Assembly (NCBI GenBank): GCA_944321455.1
Contig: CALULI010000004.1
Location: 246,365 to 310,364 of the forward strand
DNA from: an uncultured Eggerthellaceae bacterium
GTDB lineage: Bacteria > Actinomycetota > Coriobacteriia > Coriobacteriales > Eggerthellaceae
Reading direction: 5' to 3'
DNA length: 64,000 nt
Under the pieces are notes generated by a model, which saw only the letters and a list, made by a program, of their open reading frames with translations, was not told where the DNA came from and ran no database searches. Positions 55,867 through 63,973 of the stretch are shown here, piece after piece (position 1 is the stretch's first letter; every line of letters begins with the position of its first letter). The position numbers and the translations under genes were made by a program.

Positions 55867-56068
55867 CAAAGATCACCCCTGGAGCAACTCCGGAAAGATG
55901 ATGCGAAGCAGACTGGAGGGCGTGTTGCACCACAAGGCCACCACTCAGCACATCCCACAAAGCACCTAAGGCAACCACCAAAGCAAGAAACGCAACAAAA
56001 ACAATGGCGTACTCAACGGTTGCTTGGCCACGGTTATCACAAGCTGTTAATCCCCGACGCGATAGCAT
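55850..56068 (-). CDS. Small Flp-like pseudopilin
   Basis: A 72-residue protein from ATG 56068, inside the end of the Flp gene. It carries a basic N terminus (LSRRGLTACDNRG) and QATVEYAIVFVAFLALVVALGALWDVL, a prepilin-type helix (G|QATVEYA). The external tail is ~30 residues. Smaller than TadE, it resembles a second Flp or minor pilin. The longer frame to 56134 overlaps flp and is not needed. Overlaps the next gene by 17 bases. Confidence 0.72.
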   Translation of the reverse strand: MLSRRGLTACDNRGQATVEYAIVFVAFLALVVALGALWDVLSGGLVVQHALQSASHHLSGVAPGVIFDAFLY

Positions 56069-56294
56069 CCCAAAGCTCCTGGATCTTGGGGCGAAAAACA
56101 GTAATTGCCAAGATTGCAATAACCACGAGAACACCGACTAATATTGCGTATTCCGTGGTACCCTGCCCGCGATTTTTGCGTATCCAGGTTTGCAGGCGTA
56201 CCTGCATGCGAATTCCCATACGCATGCAACGCTCTTTGATCAGGTCAGTGACACACACCTCGTGCGTCGTACTATCTTGTTCTTGTCCATACAT
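56037..56294 (-). CDS. Flp-type major pilin
   Basis: An 85-residue protein. The mature part begins after G in RKNRG|QGTTEYAILVGVLVVIAILAITVF with Glu at position +5 and Tyr +6, the classical Flp motif, and ends KIQELWDAIASGINSL. The leader of ~42 residues is long; Met24, Met26 or Met30 could be the real start, but only the first ATG (56294) has a strong site (AAAGGGGAATAGCT). Assembles into the type IVb Flp pilus. Confidence 0.85.
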   Translation of the reverse strand: MYGQEQDSTTHEVCVTDLIKERCMRMGIRMQVRLQTWIRKNRGQGTTEYAILVGVLVVIAILAITVFRPKIQELWDAIASGINSL

Positions 56295-56328
56295 AGCTAT
56301 TCCCCTTTCTATTCCCTCTAGTCTTGAT

Positions 56329-57270
56329 TTAAAAACCTGCCATGAGGTCTAAAAGCACGGGTCCTAATATCAAAATCAGCATCGCGGGAAGGATAAGACC
56401 ACCAACAGGAAGAAGCATTTTGATGGGCGCTTTAGCAATACGCTCCTCTAGTTTTGATTTACGAACCGAACGCGCTTCAACCGCTAACATGCTGAGCCCT
56501 TCCGCAAGCGAAGTGCCGAATCGCAGCGAACGAATAACGCTTTCAACCGCACGACCGAACAACAATGAATCGCATGAGCGGGCAAGACGACGTAGCGACT
56601 GATCGCGCGACAAGAGTCCATGAGTCCATTGCTGCTGGGCAAGTGCTAAAGATCTACTGAGTCCTCCATCGAAATACTGACGATATAGCTCAAGCGAACG
56701 ATCAAACGACATACCGCTGCGCAACCCCAAAACAAGCACTTCTATCATTTGAGAAAGCTGCTTTTCAATCTGAAACGACCGCTCCCGTTTTTCTTCTTTA
56801 AGCGCCCTCAGAGGAGCACTAAATCCATAAAGGAATCCGACGCACGCCAAAAGAAATGCCAATATTTCAGAGAAAAAGACACCTAGCAAGCCTCCGCCTA
56901 AGGCAAGCGCGCATGAAGCACCTGCACGAACGATCACAACACCTTGCTTTGTCACAACATCAGCAAGTCCTGCTTTTTCAATAACCTCTTCAACCTGGCC
57001 CAGACCAAACGTCCAGAATGATTGAGCAACGCTAAGCCATGGAGGCGTTACAGTCCCGCGTGAAGCAAGGATCATTTTTTCGATAAGCCAGGTATGCAAG
57101 CGCGACGTTCCAAGCGTCATGGGTTGATTTTTATGCACGGGTTCATACCCCATCGCACTACGCAAGCTACGAGATCGACGAAGCGCTTCGTAACGCTCAA
57201 CTGCAACAACCCCCGCAAAAATGCCAAAACCTGTTGCCGAAGCGGTGAATAGCGTCAGTAAAACTTCCAT
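56329..57270 (-). CDS. tadC: Tad secretion system membrane protein TadC
   Basis: A 313-residue type II secretion F-domain protein. Membrane helices lie at ~1-25 and in the last 30 residues (LLPVGGLILPAMLILILGPVLLDLMAGF). The T2SF core is LSQMIEVLVLGLRSGMSFDRSLELYRQYF and VIRSLRFGTSLAEGLSMLAVEARS. Forms the inner-membrane platform with TadB. Lies two bases after the TadB stop. Confidence 0.9.
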   Translation of the reverse strand: MEVLLTLFTASATGFGIFAGVVAVERYEALRRSRSLRSAMGYEPVHKNQPMTLGTSRLHTWLIEKMILASRGTVTPPWLSVAQSFWTFGLGQVEEVIEKAGLADVVTKQGVVIVRAGASCALALGGGLLGVFFSEILAFLLACVGFLYGFSAPLRALKEEKRERSFQIEKQLSQMIEVLVLGLRSGMSFDRSLELYRQYFDGGLSRSLALAQQQWTHGLLSRDQSLRRLARSCDSLLFGRAVESVIRSLRFGTSLAEGLSMLAVEARSVRKSKLEERIAKAPIKMLLPVGGLILPAMLILILGPVLLDLMAGF

Positions 57271-57272
57271 CC

Positions 57273-58241
57273 TTACACCACCTCCACTTTCAGCATGCGG
57301 CGCACCATCAAAATGCCCAGTGCTTGCATGCTCAGCGCAACGCCCAAAAGAATCATCCCCGTCGCACTTTCAAAGAAGGGCGACAAAAACCCTTCTGACA
57401 CCAGCGAAAACACGGCAATAAGAGCAAACGGCATAATAGAAACAATCTGGGCGGAAAGCTTTGCCTGAGCTGTCTGTGTTTTAAGCGTCTGTTTGAGCTC
57501 AATTTCATCCATCACTGATTCACGAGCAGCATCAAGCACTTGTTTCATGCTGCTTCCCGTCCGATGTTGTATCTCAAGCGCTGCTGCTAAAAACACCAAC
57601 TCAGATTCGTGCGATTCCTGCTTCAAATAATCAAGAGCTTCGTCAATCGTTGCGCCTGTATCCAATTCGGCACAAACATGCTTGAACAACTCCCCTAACG
57701 GCCCTGCTGTTTCATCAGCAACATAGCGAAGCGTTTGCGCAAGAGAATATCCCGCGTTAAAACACGACTTCATGGTTTGAAGCGCTTCGGGAATTGCCTC
57801 GCGCAACGCAATCCGTCGCTGCTCAAGAATTTTTCGAGCACGCATAGAAACAAAGAAAAGAAGACAGACAACAAAGGCACTGCCAAACACGGGAGAGGCA
57901 ATAACATATGAAAGCACCAGCGTCGAAACCGCAACGCCTACCACAAGAGAAAGCAACGATTCTTTGTTTGACCAATAGCCGCAATAGCGAAGAGCCTCAC
58001 ACAGCGGAGAAACAAAGCGATCAACAATCGGTAGAGAACTCAGCCGATGTGCCACCTTCCAAAGCGGCTTGATGCCATTGCGCAACAGTTTTGCCTTTAT
58101 ACCATCCCCAACCACCAGAAGGGAAAAACGCTGCCCACGGCGAACCGTTTTCGCACGCTCAAAAAACGAAAAGCACAGAATTGCTCCTGCGAAAAAGGCA
58201 GCTACGAAACCAATGCCTGATATGATACGGACTGCTTCCAT
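57273..58241 (-). CDS. tadB: Tad secretion system membrane protein TadB
   Basis: A 322-residue T2SF-domain protein: ALQTMKSCFNAGYSLAQTLRYVADET and LEIQHRTGSSMKQVLDAARESVMDE carry the paired F-domain pattern, followed by IVSIMPFALIAVFSLV helices. N-terminal membrane helix [15 protein letters not shown]. Starts within the last 40 bases of tadA, so coupled in translation. Platform partner of TadC. Confidence 0.9.
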   Translation of the reverse strand: MEAVRIISGIGFVAAFFAGAILCFSFFERAKTVRRGQRFSLLVVGDGIKAKLLRNGIKPLWKVAHRLSSLPIVDRFVSPLCEALRYCGYWSNKESLLSLVVGVAVSTLVLSYVIASPVFGSAFVVCLLFFVSMRARKILEQRRIALREAIPEALQTMKSCFNAGYSLAQTLRYVADETAGPLGELFKHVCAELDTGATIDEALDYLKQESHESELVFLAAALEIQHRTGSSMKQVLDAARESVMDEIELKQTLKTQTAQAKLSAQIVSIMPFALIAVFSLVSEGFLSPFFESATGMILLGVALSMQALGILMVRRMLKVEVV

Positions 58242-59527
58242 TTTTCCACCTCCTGTTTTGTTGCTATGCCAGCAAAAGGCAGATCATCAATCCACGCTGG
58301 ATACGTCGTCCACGACCCACTGTTGCTGCGATGATCCCAAACAAAGTAAGGCTGAATAACGCAGGCGCGCTCCTCTCGGGAATAGGAAAATCCCACTACC
58401 TCACATACGAATCGTTTTCCTTGCGAATTACGCGCCGTCTGAATAACCAAATCAAGCGCACTGGCAATCTGGTTTTCAATTACTTCAACAGGCAGTTCTG
58501 CGCCATACCGAACCATGGTGGTTAAGCGCGAAATAGCCTCTGTTGGCGAATTGGCATGAAGCGTTGTGAGCGATCCATCATGGCCTGTATTCATGGCCTG
58601 CAACATATCAAGCGCTTCAGCCCCACGGCATTCCCCCACCACAATGCGGTCAGGCCTCATGCGCAAGGCATTAATCACCAGATCCTTGATAGCCACTTCG
58701 CCAACACCTTCCGCATTGCGAGGGCGCGCCTCAAGACGTACAACATGGGGATGCTCCAAAAAGCGCAATTCCGCTGAATCCTCGATGGTAATAATGCGTT
58801 CCTGATGGGGAATCACCGATGACAGGGCATTAAGGAGCGTGGTTTTACCACTTCCCGTTCCTCCTGAAACGGCAACATTTTTGCGAAGAAGAACGCTCCA
58901 TTCCATCAATTGCTGCATGTGTTTATCAAACGAGCCAAACGCTCTTAACTCATCAAGGGAATACACCTTCGAGCGAAACTTTCGAATGGTCACTATGGGT
59001 CCATCTAAGGCAAGAGGCGGAATAATAGCATTGACACGATGTCCCTGTGGCAAGCGCGCATTGACCATCGGAGACGATTCATCAACACGCCTGCCAAGCG
59101 GAGAAATAATGCGATCAATCAAGGCATACACCTGATCGTCCGAACTAAAGACCGAAGATGACTTCCGCAAAGTTCCTTCGCTTTCGTAATACAGCGACTG
59201 GCAGCCGTTCACCATGATTTCTGTTACTTGCTCATCTGCTAAAAGCGTCTCAAGTGGCCCTAGCCCAAACACGCTGTCTAAGTACCGCGCAATCACCTCT
59301 TCCTTCTCTTGCGCTTGAGGAACAATCCAAGGATTTTCTTTAAGCGCTCTCTCACAGGCAAGCCGAATTTCACTGCGCGCCTGATAGGGACTCCGTTCAA
59401 TCAAATGCGCCATCTCAGCAGCACTTAAATAGCGCTGCACATATGAACGAAGAGCATCAAGCGAATCAAATTCAGCAATGCCTTCTTTTTGCGTTTCTGC
59501 GCGTTGAGCGCGTTCTGCTAAAGACAT
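58202..59527 (-). CDS. tadA: Tad pilus assembly ATPase TadA/CpaF
   Basis: A 441-residue secretion ATPase. Walker [15 protein letters not shown] near residue 225, Asp box and Walker B ([19 protein letters not shown]), His box [20 protein letters not shown]. The N-terminal part ([27 protein letters not shown]) is the standard CpaF region. Energises pilin extrusion. ATG overlaps the tadZ gene end by ten bases. Complete by motif count. Confidence 0.94.
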   Translation of the reverse strand: MSLAERAQRAETQKEGIAEFDSLDALRSYVQRYLSAAEMAHLIERSPYQARSEIRLACERALKENPWIVPQAQEKEEVIARYLDSVFGLGPLETLLADEQVTEIMVNGCQSLYYESEGTLRKSSSVFSSDDQVYALIDRIISPLGRRVDESSPMVNARLPQGHRVNAIIPPLALDGPIVTIRKFRSKVYSLDELRAFGSFDKHMQQLMEWSVLLRKNVAVSGGTGSGKTTLLNALSSVIPHQERIITIEDSAELRFLEHPHVVRLEARPRNAEGVGEVAIKDLVINALRMRPDRIVVGECRGAEALDMLQAMNTGHDGSLTTLHANSPTEAISRLTTMVRYGAELPVEVIENQIASALDLVIQTARNSQGKRFVCEVVGFSYSREERACVIQPYFVWDHRSNSGSWTTYPAWIDDLPFAGIATKQEVEKWKQSVSYQALVS

Positions 59528-61071
59528 GCCACACGCTTCTTTCTTCCAAAGGGTCGCCTCTTCAACGGATGGTGTTTTGCAGGAGGCGCAGGAGTGTCTT
59601 GATCGTCATGAGGAATAATGCTTTTCAGTGCAGCAAAAAGACTTTCCACAAAAGGATTACGCGCAGCAATTAACTCTTCAGGAAGGCCTGATCCTAATAA
59701 TTCCGCAACATCCCTTCCCCCATCACGCAACTCAACAACCCGCGCGCCTTTCAGTGCACACGACACATCAAGCGCTGAAACCAGCGACTGACGCGAGCAA
59801 AAATTAAGCATGAAAACAAACGATTGCGTCGCAATACCACATCGTGCGCAGAGCGATAGAGCATGAGAGCATGCTTTTATAGAGGACGGACGTTGATCTA
59901 AGAGAAAGAGTGTTCTATCCGCCTGCTCCAAGAGCTGAGCATGCTGTTCAGACCAAAACGCACCTGTGTTAACCACAATGACGTCAAAGAAACCTTTCAA
60001 GTAATGAAGCAAATCACCCATCCTATTCACAATGAGTTCCGATTGCTCCAGGCGCTTAGGCGAAGACAACAAGGCAGGCAGATTTCCTTCAGGCTTCAAA
60101 GACTTGATGCGCTCAGGATTAGCCATCAAATCGCTTACCTCAAGGCTTTTCTCCCTCCCAAGCAGCAGCTTAAGATCACCAAACTGCAGGTCTGCATCCA
60201 CAAGAAGCGTCTTCTTGCCAAGCCGTTGAGCATACAGGGCGCTCAAAAGAGCAACTGAGCTTTTACCCGTTCCGCCGCTACCACTTACAACAGCCAGTAC
60301 GAACGCTTCTTTCAAAGACTCCTTGCGCGCAAACTGGTTAAACGCGATGCGCTCAGTTTTGCTTGCACTGCGCTGTTCTTCACGCGCACGTGTTGGAGAA
60401 GCAACAACATGACGAGACCGCTCCCGCAGTGGCACCGGAAGCTCTCCTGGCTTTGCGTCGTTGCGATAGTTACCAAACGAAGGCTCTTCAATATCAATGT
60501 GCTCCGTGTGAAAAGCACGCGCCTTCCCTGGTTGCAACAAATGCGTTTGCTCCACCTTTGTTGGGGTAACCTCAAGCTGCTTCAACTGACTATTGTCTGC
60601 CTGACGCGATGTTTTCGTTTCATGGCGATTTCCCCATAGACGGCGCGGATCAACACGTGTTTGCTGATCAGGAATTGCATCACTGGATTCGCTCATTTTC
60701 TTTTCGGCATAGCGCTTGAGAAATTCAGTTTTATTTAATACGCAATCAATTCCTGCCGCACGTGCTCGACTCAGGGTCGAGCCATTAGGACTAAACGCTA
60801 TGCAACACACCAGCCTCTTTGGATTGTCGCGCTTTAGGGCAGCCGCAAGATTAATCATGTCCACGTTGTCAGTTGATGAAACCCATACTTCATTAATCCC
60901 ATGAGCGTGCAGCAGCTGACGACGCGCCTCAAGACCGTTGCAATACAGCGTCAACCAGCGCTGCTTTCTCAAGTTTTCATCAGCAAGACCAAGCACACGT
61001 GGATTTTTAAGCGCCTCAGTTTCAAGACATAAAGCAATATGATTTCCCATACCATTAACCTGCACTTTCAT
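59518..61071 (-). CDS. tadZ: TadZ/CpaE-like localisation ATPase
   Basis: From ATG 61071 (MKVQVNGMGNH; eight bases after the CpaB stop) 517 residues. Residues ~1-130 are receiver-like (HGINEVWVSSTDNVDMINLAAAL). A ~120-residue Arg/Lys-rich linker follows. The MinD/ParA-like domain starts near 265: VVSGSGGTGKSSVALLSALYAQRLG is the deviant Walker A, TLLVDADLQFGDLKLLLG the next. TadZ/CpaE places the pilus at the cell pole or membrane. A longer frame to 61203 has no support. Confidence 0.87.
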   Translation of the reverse strand: MKVQVNGMGNHIALCLETEALKNPRVLGLADENLRKQRWLTLYCNGLEARRQLLHAHGINEVWVSSTDNVDMINLAAALKRDNPKRLVCCIAFSPNGSTLSRARAAGIDCVLNKTEFLKRYAEKKMSESSDAIPDQQTRVDPRRLWGNRHETKTSRQADNSQLKQLEVTPTKVEQTHLLQPGKARAFHTEHIDIEEPSFGNYRNDAKPGELPVPLRERSRHVVASPTRAREEQRSASKTERIAFNQFARKESLKEAFVLAVVSGSGGTGKSSVALLSALYAQRLGKKTLLVDADLQFGDLKLLLGREKSLEVSDLMANPERIKSLKPEGNLPALLSSPKRLEQSELIVNRMGDLLHYLKGFFDVIVVNTGAFWSEQHAQLLEQADRTLFLLDQRPSSIKACSHALSLCARCGIATQSFVFMLNFCSRQSLVSALDVSCALKGARVVELRDGGRDVAELLGSGLPEELIAARNPFVESLFAALKSIIPHDDQDTPAPPAKHHPLKRRPFGRKKRVACL

Positions 61072-61078
61072 TGTTGGT

Positions 61079-61816
61079 TTACGCTGATTCGCTCTCTTCA
61101 CGAGCAGGCGCATCTGATTCGTCCGAACGTGCGCTACCTGCCGCATCTGTCTGTTCTTGAGAAGAAGGATTCGTCTGATCATCAACGTCTGATGGCAAAA
61201 CAAAGTAGATCTGCAGCTCCTGCGAAGCGGCTACGTATTCTTGAACCTTGTCGGGATCAACAGCAATCGTGACCCAACTGATGCTTGATTTTGTGGAAGA
61301 ACCTTCCGAAGAAGAGGCGTTGGTAGCCAGCACCAAAATGTCTTCGCCTAAGCAGGTGGTATCTACCCCTGTGGCATACACGTCAACCATGTTGCCAGCA
61401 GAAAGCGCCCCGCCAACTGCCTGCACATCTTCAGCAGGAACCGTAATAGCAACCTTGCCTGCTGGAATGTCAATATCACTTGTTTCTGATTCGAAGCGGC
61501 GCGTTGAAATGGCTTCGCCTTTAATAACAAACGACGTAAGCTGTTTGCCCCATCCGTCCTCTGCTTTTGTTATACATCCCTCTGGCAGCAAATCGCTTAC
61601 CCACAGTTTTGTTTCAGTATTCGAAGAGTCCAGCGTTTCGCCAGGATATAAGTCACGTGTAGCTACCAGCACTTCTACCTGTTCACCGCCATAACGCTCC
61701 ATTGCTTCAGCGCGAGCGTTATCGGCATCCTGATAGACAAGATAGGTATAGGCAAAGACGCACAGAGCGCACACCAATCCACAAATCGCCCCACCTATCA
61801 AAGCCTTCTTATTCAT
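61079..61816 (-). CDS. cpaB: CpaB/RcpC-like Flp pilus assembly protein (SAF domain)
   Basis: A 245-residue protein with one N-terminal membrane helix (LIGGAICGLVCALCVFAYTYLVY) and an external SAF domain (VEVLVATRDLYPGETLDSSN ... TSFVIKGEAISTRRFE, IPAGKVAITVPAEDVQAVGGALSAGNMVDVYAT) typical of CpaB/RcpC. The C-terminal ~60 residues are Asp/Ser/Glu-rich. First gene of the Tad operon. Its start codon and ribosome binding site lie inside a stem-loop (61815-61847). Confidence 0.88.
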   Translation of the reverse strand: MNKKALIGGAICGLVCALCVFAYTYLVYQDADNARAEAMERYGGEQVEVLVATRDLYPGETLDSSNTETKLWVSDLLPEGCITKAEDGWGKQLTSFVIKGEAISTRRFESETSDIDIPAGKVAITVPAEDVQAVGGALSAGNMVDVYATGVDTTCLGEDILVLATNASSSEGSSTKSSISWVTIAVDPDKVQEYVAASQELQIYFVLPSDVDDQTNPSSQEQTDAAGSARSDESDAPAREESESA

Positions 61817-61847
61817 GATTAACGCCTTTCTGTTATGGCTTAATCAT
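61815..61847 (-). promoter_or_regulatory. Stem-loop covering the start of the first Tad gene
   Basis: In the minus-strand RNA AUGAUUAAGCC (61847-61837) can pair with GGCGUUAAUCAU (61826-61815), one base bulged, with a 10-base loop (AUAACAGAAA). The 3' arm contains the GG of the AAAGG ribosome binding site and the first two bases of the AUG at 61816. If formed, it would hinder translation of the whole coupled operon. Confidence 0.5.
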
Positions 61848-62158
61848 CCCTGTGATATTGGAAAAGGATTTGAACAGAAGTGGAAATAGATTTGAAAAGA
61901 CAGCCCACAAGATGGCTTGTAGGGCAGTTTAGGAGACGCTTTGTAGCGCAGTTTGCAGAACAGCCCATAGAGTACTCGGGCACAAACGACTAGGGCGCAA
62001 ACGCACCACACCAACAGGGCACAAAAAAGGACCAGCATTTCTGCTGGTCCTTGGCGTGTTTATTGAGTCTGTCTTGAGCTGGTCTAAAGCTTATCTTGGG
62101 TCTGTCTTAATTCTGCATTAAACCCGTCTAGAACCTCTATTAGCCCGATAACCCTCTT
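61848..62158. other. Spacer upstream of the Tad operon
   Basis: Contains no credible gene; a 64-codon frame here begins in a terminator and lacks a ribosome binding site. Short repeats are seen: GATTTGAA twice (near 61870 and 61893) and GTAGGGCAGTTT/GTAGCGCAGTTT. No strong promoter matches. The terminator at 62021-62052 divides it. To its right, 62053-62158, GTCTGTCTT-type repeats occur. Confidence 0.45.
62021..62052 (-). terminator. Strong intrinsic terminator of the glycolate-oxidase-like gene
   Basis: On the minus strand AAGGACCAGCA-GAAA-TGCTGGTCCTT (62052-62027) is a perfect 11-bp stem followed by TTTTTG. It lies 107 bases after the stop of the gene at 62159 and isolates it from the Tad operon. 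Confidence 0.93.
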
Positions 62159-63589
62159 CTATGCTTCAAGATCGTGGCAAACCTTGCCAGGATTGAGAAT
62201 ATGTTTTGGATCGAAGATAGTTTTAATATCGCCCATCAAACCATAGAGCGTCTCTCCAACAGAGGAGCGAAGATACTGCTTCTTTGCATGGCCAATACCA
62301 TGTTCGCCCGAAACCTGGCCATCAAGTTCGGTACATTTTTTGTATGCAGCTTCCATAACCTTTTCAGAAAGCGCCATGAATTCGTCACGATCAAGATCGT
62401 TGCCTGAACAATAAATATGCAAGTTACCATCGCCAGCATGACCAAACGAACGAATGCGAACGCCATACTCAACACCGACACCATGGACATACTCCAAAAA
62501 TTCCGCAATACGGTCAACGGGAACCACAACGTCCATTTCGTCAAGAAGATCCGCCTCTGCCTCAATGACCGTCAAGAAAGCACTGCGAGCTTCCCATACC
62601 GCATCACGAATAGAGGGCTGGTTAACAACAAGAACATCGTAGGCTCCCTTTTCTTCAGAAACTTCCATCAGACGTTCAGCGCGCTGCATGATTTCATCTT
62701 CGTCATTACCATCAAGGGTAACCAAAATGTAGGCACCAACTTCCCTGCCCTGAACAACCGTTGGGAAAATGTCGTTGCCCGTGTAATTTGCAGAAGAATC
62801 AACAATATCGCGTTCCATGAATTCGATAGATTGAGGATTCAAACCAGCAAGCTTAATGCTTGGTACCGAACCAATAGCTTCCTCAATGTTTTCGAACGGC
62901 AAGATAAAGCTGATGCTTACCTGAGGGTTAGGAATAAGCTTCATGGTAAGTTCGGTAATAATGGCAAGCGTACCTTCTGAACCAATAATCAGGTGAAGCA
63001 GGCTATAGCCAGAGCTTGACTTGGTAACGGCAGGTCCCAGCTCAACCACTTCGCCATTAGGCAAAACGGCCGTCATAGCCAAAACGTAGTCACGCGTTGT
63101 GCCGTACTTGACCGCACGCATACCGCCTGCATTGGTGCTCACATTGCCACCGACTGAACCAGTTTTCTCGCCAGGATCAGGTGGATACATCAGGTCATGC
63201 TCTAACGCGTCAGCAGCCAAATCACACAAGCGAACGCCTGGCTGAATACGAACAGTCAGGTTGTTCATGTCGTATTCGATGATCTTATCCATGCGCATGG
63301 TGCTCAAAACAACGCCGCCACACAATGGCGTACAACCGCCCGCAAGACCCGTACCAGCACCGCGAACCGTTACGGGAATAGTGTTGTCATAGCACAGCTT
63401 CATAATGCGCGAAACTTCTTCAGTGCTTGCAGGAAGACACACAATTTCGGGAGCCTGAGAGCCATAAATTGGCATCTCATCGTGCGAATAATCCTCAGCA
63501 ATCTCATCTCCAACGTAGCAATTATCGCTTCCGACAATTGCAACAAGCTGATCAATCAACTTGGGAGTAAGTTTGTTGTAGTCGGACAT
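62159..63589 (-). CDS. FAD-binding oxidoreductase, glycolate oxidase subunit GlcD-like
   Basis: A 476-residue flavoprotein of the VAO/PCMH family: AEDYSHDEM, PVTVRGAGTGLAGGCTPLCGGVVLS (FAD-binding), YPPDPGEKTGSVGGNVSTNAGGMRAVKYGTTRD, FGHAGDGNLHIY and SGEHGIGHAKKQYL near the end. Such proteins oxidise D-lactate, glycolate or other 2-hydroxy acids and often pair with an electron-transferring partner (GlcE/F or EtfAB), none of which is seen here. AGGAGG ribosome binding site. Substrate uncertain. Confidence 0.9.
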   Translation of the reverse strand: MSDYNKLTPKLIDQLVAIVGSDNCYVGDEIAEDYSHDEMPIYGSQAPEIVCLPASTEEVSRIMKLCYDNTIPVTVRGAGTGLAGGCTPLCGGVVLSTMRMDKIIEYDMNNLTVRIQPGVRLCDLAADALEHDLMYPPDPGEKTGSVGGNVSTNAGGMRAVKYGTTRDYVLAMTAVLPNGEVVELGPAVTKSSSGYSLLHLIIGSEGTLAIITELTMKLIPNPQVSISFILPFENIEEAIGSVPSIKLAGLNPQSIEFMERDIVDSSANYTGNDIFPTVVQGREVGAYILVTLDGNDEDEIMQRAERLMEVSEEKGAYDVLVVNQPSIRDAVWEARSAFLTVIEAEADLLDEMDVVVPVDRIAEFLEYVHGVGVEYGVRIRSFGHAGDGNLHIYCSGNDLDRDEFMALSEKVMEAAYKKCTELDGQVSGEHGIGHAKKQYLRSSVGETLYGLMGDIKTIFDPKHILNPGKVCHDLEA

Positions 63590-63725
63590 AAAACCTCCTG
63601 AGACAAAGCCTCTTGTTTAACTCTACTTTCCAACCCTATATAGTAGCGAAGTACACCGTGAAGATATGTCTGTTTCGACTGTTGAACGAATTACTTAGCT
63701 CAACGGCACAAGACCAAAATGAAAA

Positions 63726-63751
63726 CAAAAAAAGAAGCGCTTTCGCGCTTC
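63726..63751 (-). terminator. Terminator after the valine tRNA
   Basis: GAAGCGC (63734-63740) and GCGCTTC (63745-63751) form a 7-bp stem with loop TTTC; the minus strand then reads TTTTTTTG. It lies 14 bases downstream of tRNA-Val(TAC). Confidence 0.88.
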
Positions 63752-63765
63752 CTTGTGAATGTAAA

Positions 63766-63840
63766 TGGTGGGCGATACAGGATTTGAACCTGTGACCTTG
63801 TGCTTGTAAGGCACCTGCGCTCCCGCTGCGCCAATCGCCC
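63766..63840 (-). tRNA. tRNA-Val (anticodon TAC)
   Basis: Complete cloverleaf on the minus strand, 75 bases with encoded CCA (63766-63768). Acceptor GGGCGAT/ATCGCCC, D stem GCGC, anticodon loop CTTACAA with TAC, T arm ACAGG-TTCAAAT-CCTGT, discriminator A. The first anticodon-stem pair is a G-A mismatch. Reads GUN valine codons. Confidence 0.95.
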
Positions 63841-63851
63841 AAATATGTTGG

Positions 63852-63873
63852 TGTGATATAGAAGTATATCACA
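63852..63873. repeat. 9-bp inverted repeat between the two tRNA sequences
   Basis: TGTGATATA (63852-63860), loop GAAG, TATATCACA (63865-63873), a perfect hairpin in the 35-base gap between tRNA-Val(TAC) and the tRNA fragment. It may be a processing signal or part of an attachment or operator site. No T run, so not a typical terminator. Confidence 0.5.
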
Positions 63874-63875
63874 AA

Positions 63876-63923
63876 TGGTGGGCGCTGCCGGGATTGAACC
63901 GACGACCCCTTCCGTGTGAAGGA
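63876..63923 (-). other. 3' fragment of tRNA-Val (anticodon CAC), probable attachment-site remnant of an integrated element
   Basis: On the minus strand the sequence gives anticodon stem-loop TCCTT-CACACGG-AAGGG (anticodon CAC at 63914-63916), T arm GTCGG-TTCAATC-CCGGC, 3' acceptor AGCGCCC and CCA at 63876-63878. The 5' acceptor, D arm and 5' half are absent: the bases beyond 63923 cannot form GGGCGCT pairing. A fragment from anticodon stem to CCA is a classic att core left at one end of an integrated phage or island, whose intact tRNA would be at the far end to the right. Confidence 0.7.
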
Positions 63924-63943
63924 TTCCCGTATATAAAGCAGTC

Positions 63944-63973
63944 ATATCAGTAAACCATATAACCGCAGGTCAA
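63944..63973 (-). promoter_or_regulatory. Candidate outward promoter upstream of the tRNA fragment
   Basis: On the minus strand TTGACC (63973-63968) and TGATAT (63949-63944) have an 18-base spacer and point towards tRNA-Val(TAC). If the element displaced the native promoter, this could drive the tRNA. Consensus match only. Confidence 0.3.

Noticed and set aside
61844..62038. 64-codon minus-strand frame upstream of cpaB, hydrophobic N terminus
   Set aside because: It starts inside the terminator stem at 62027-62052, has no ribosome binding site and reads through imperfect repeats.
63876..63923. Complete second tRNA or a tRNA with a group I intron
   Set aside because: The 5' half is absent within the visible bases, and the break is in the anticodon stem, not in the loop where known tRNA introns sit.
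63636..63945. 78- and 81-codon frames at the right edge
   Set aside because: They read through tRNA-Val(TAC) and the tRNA fragment.
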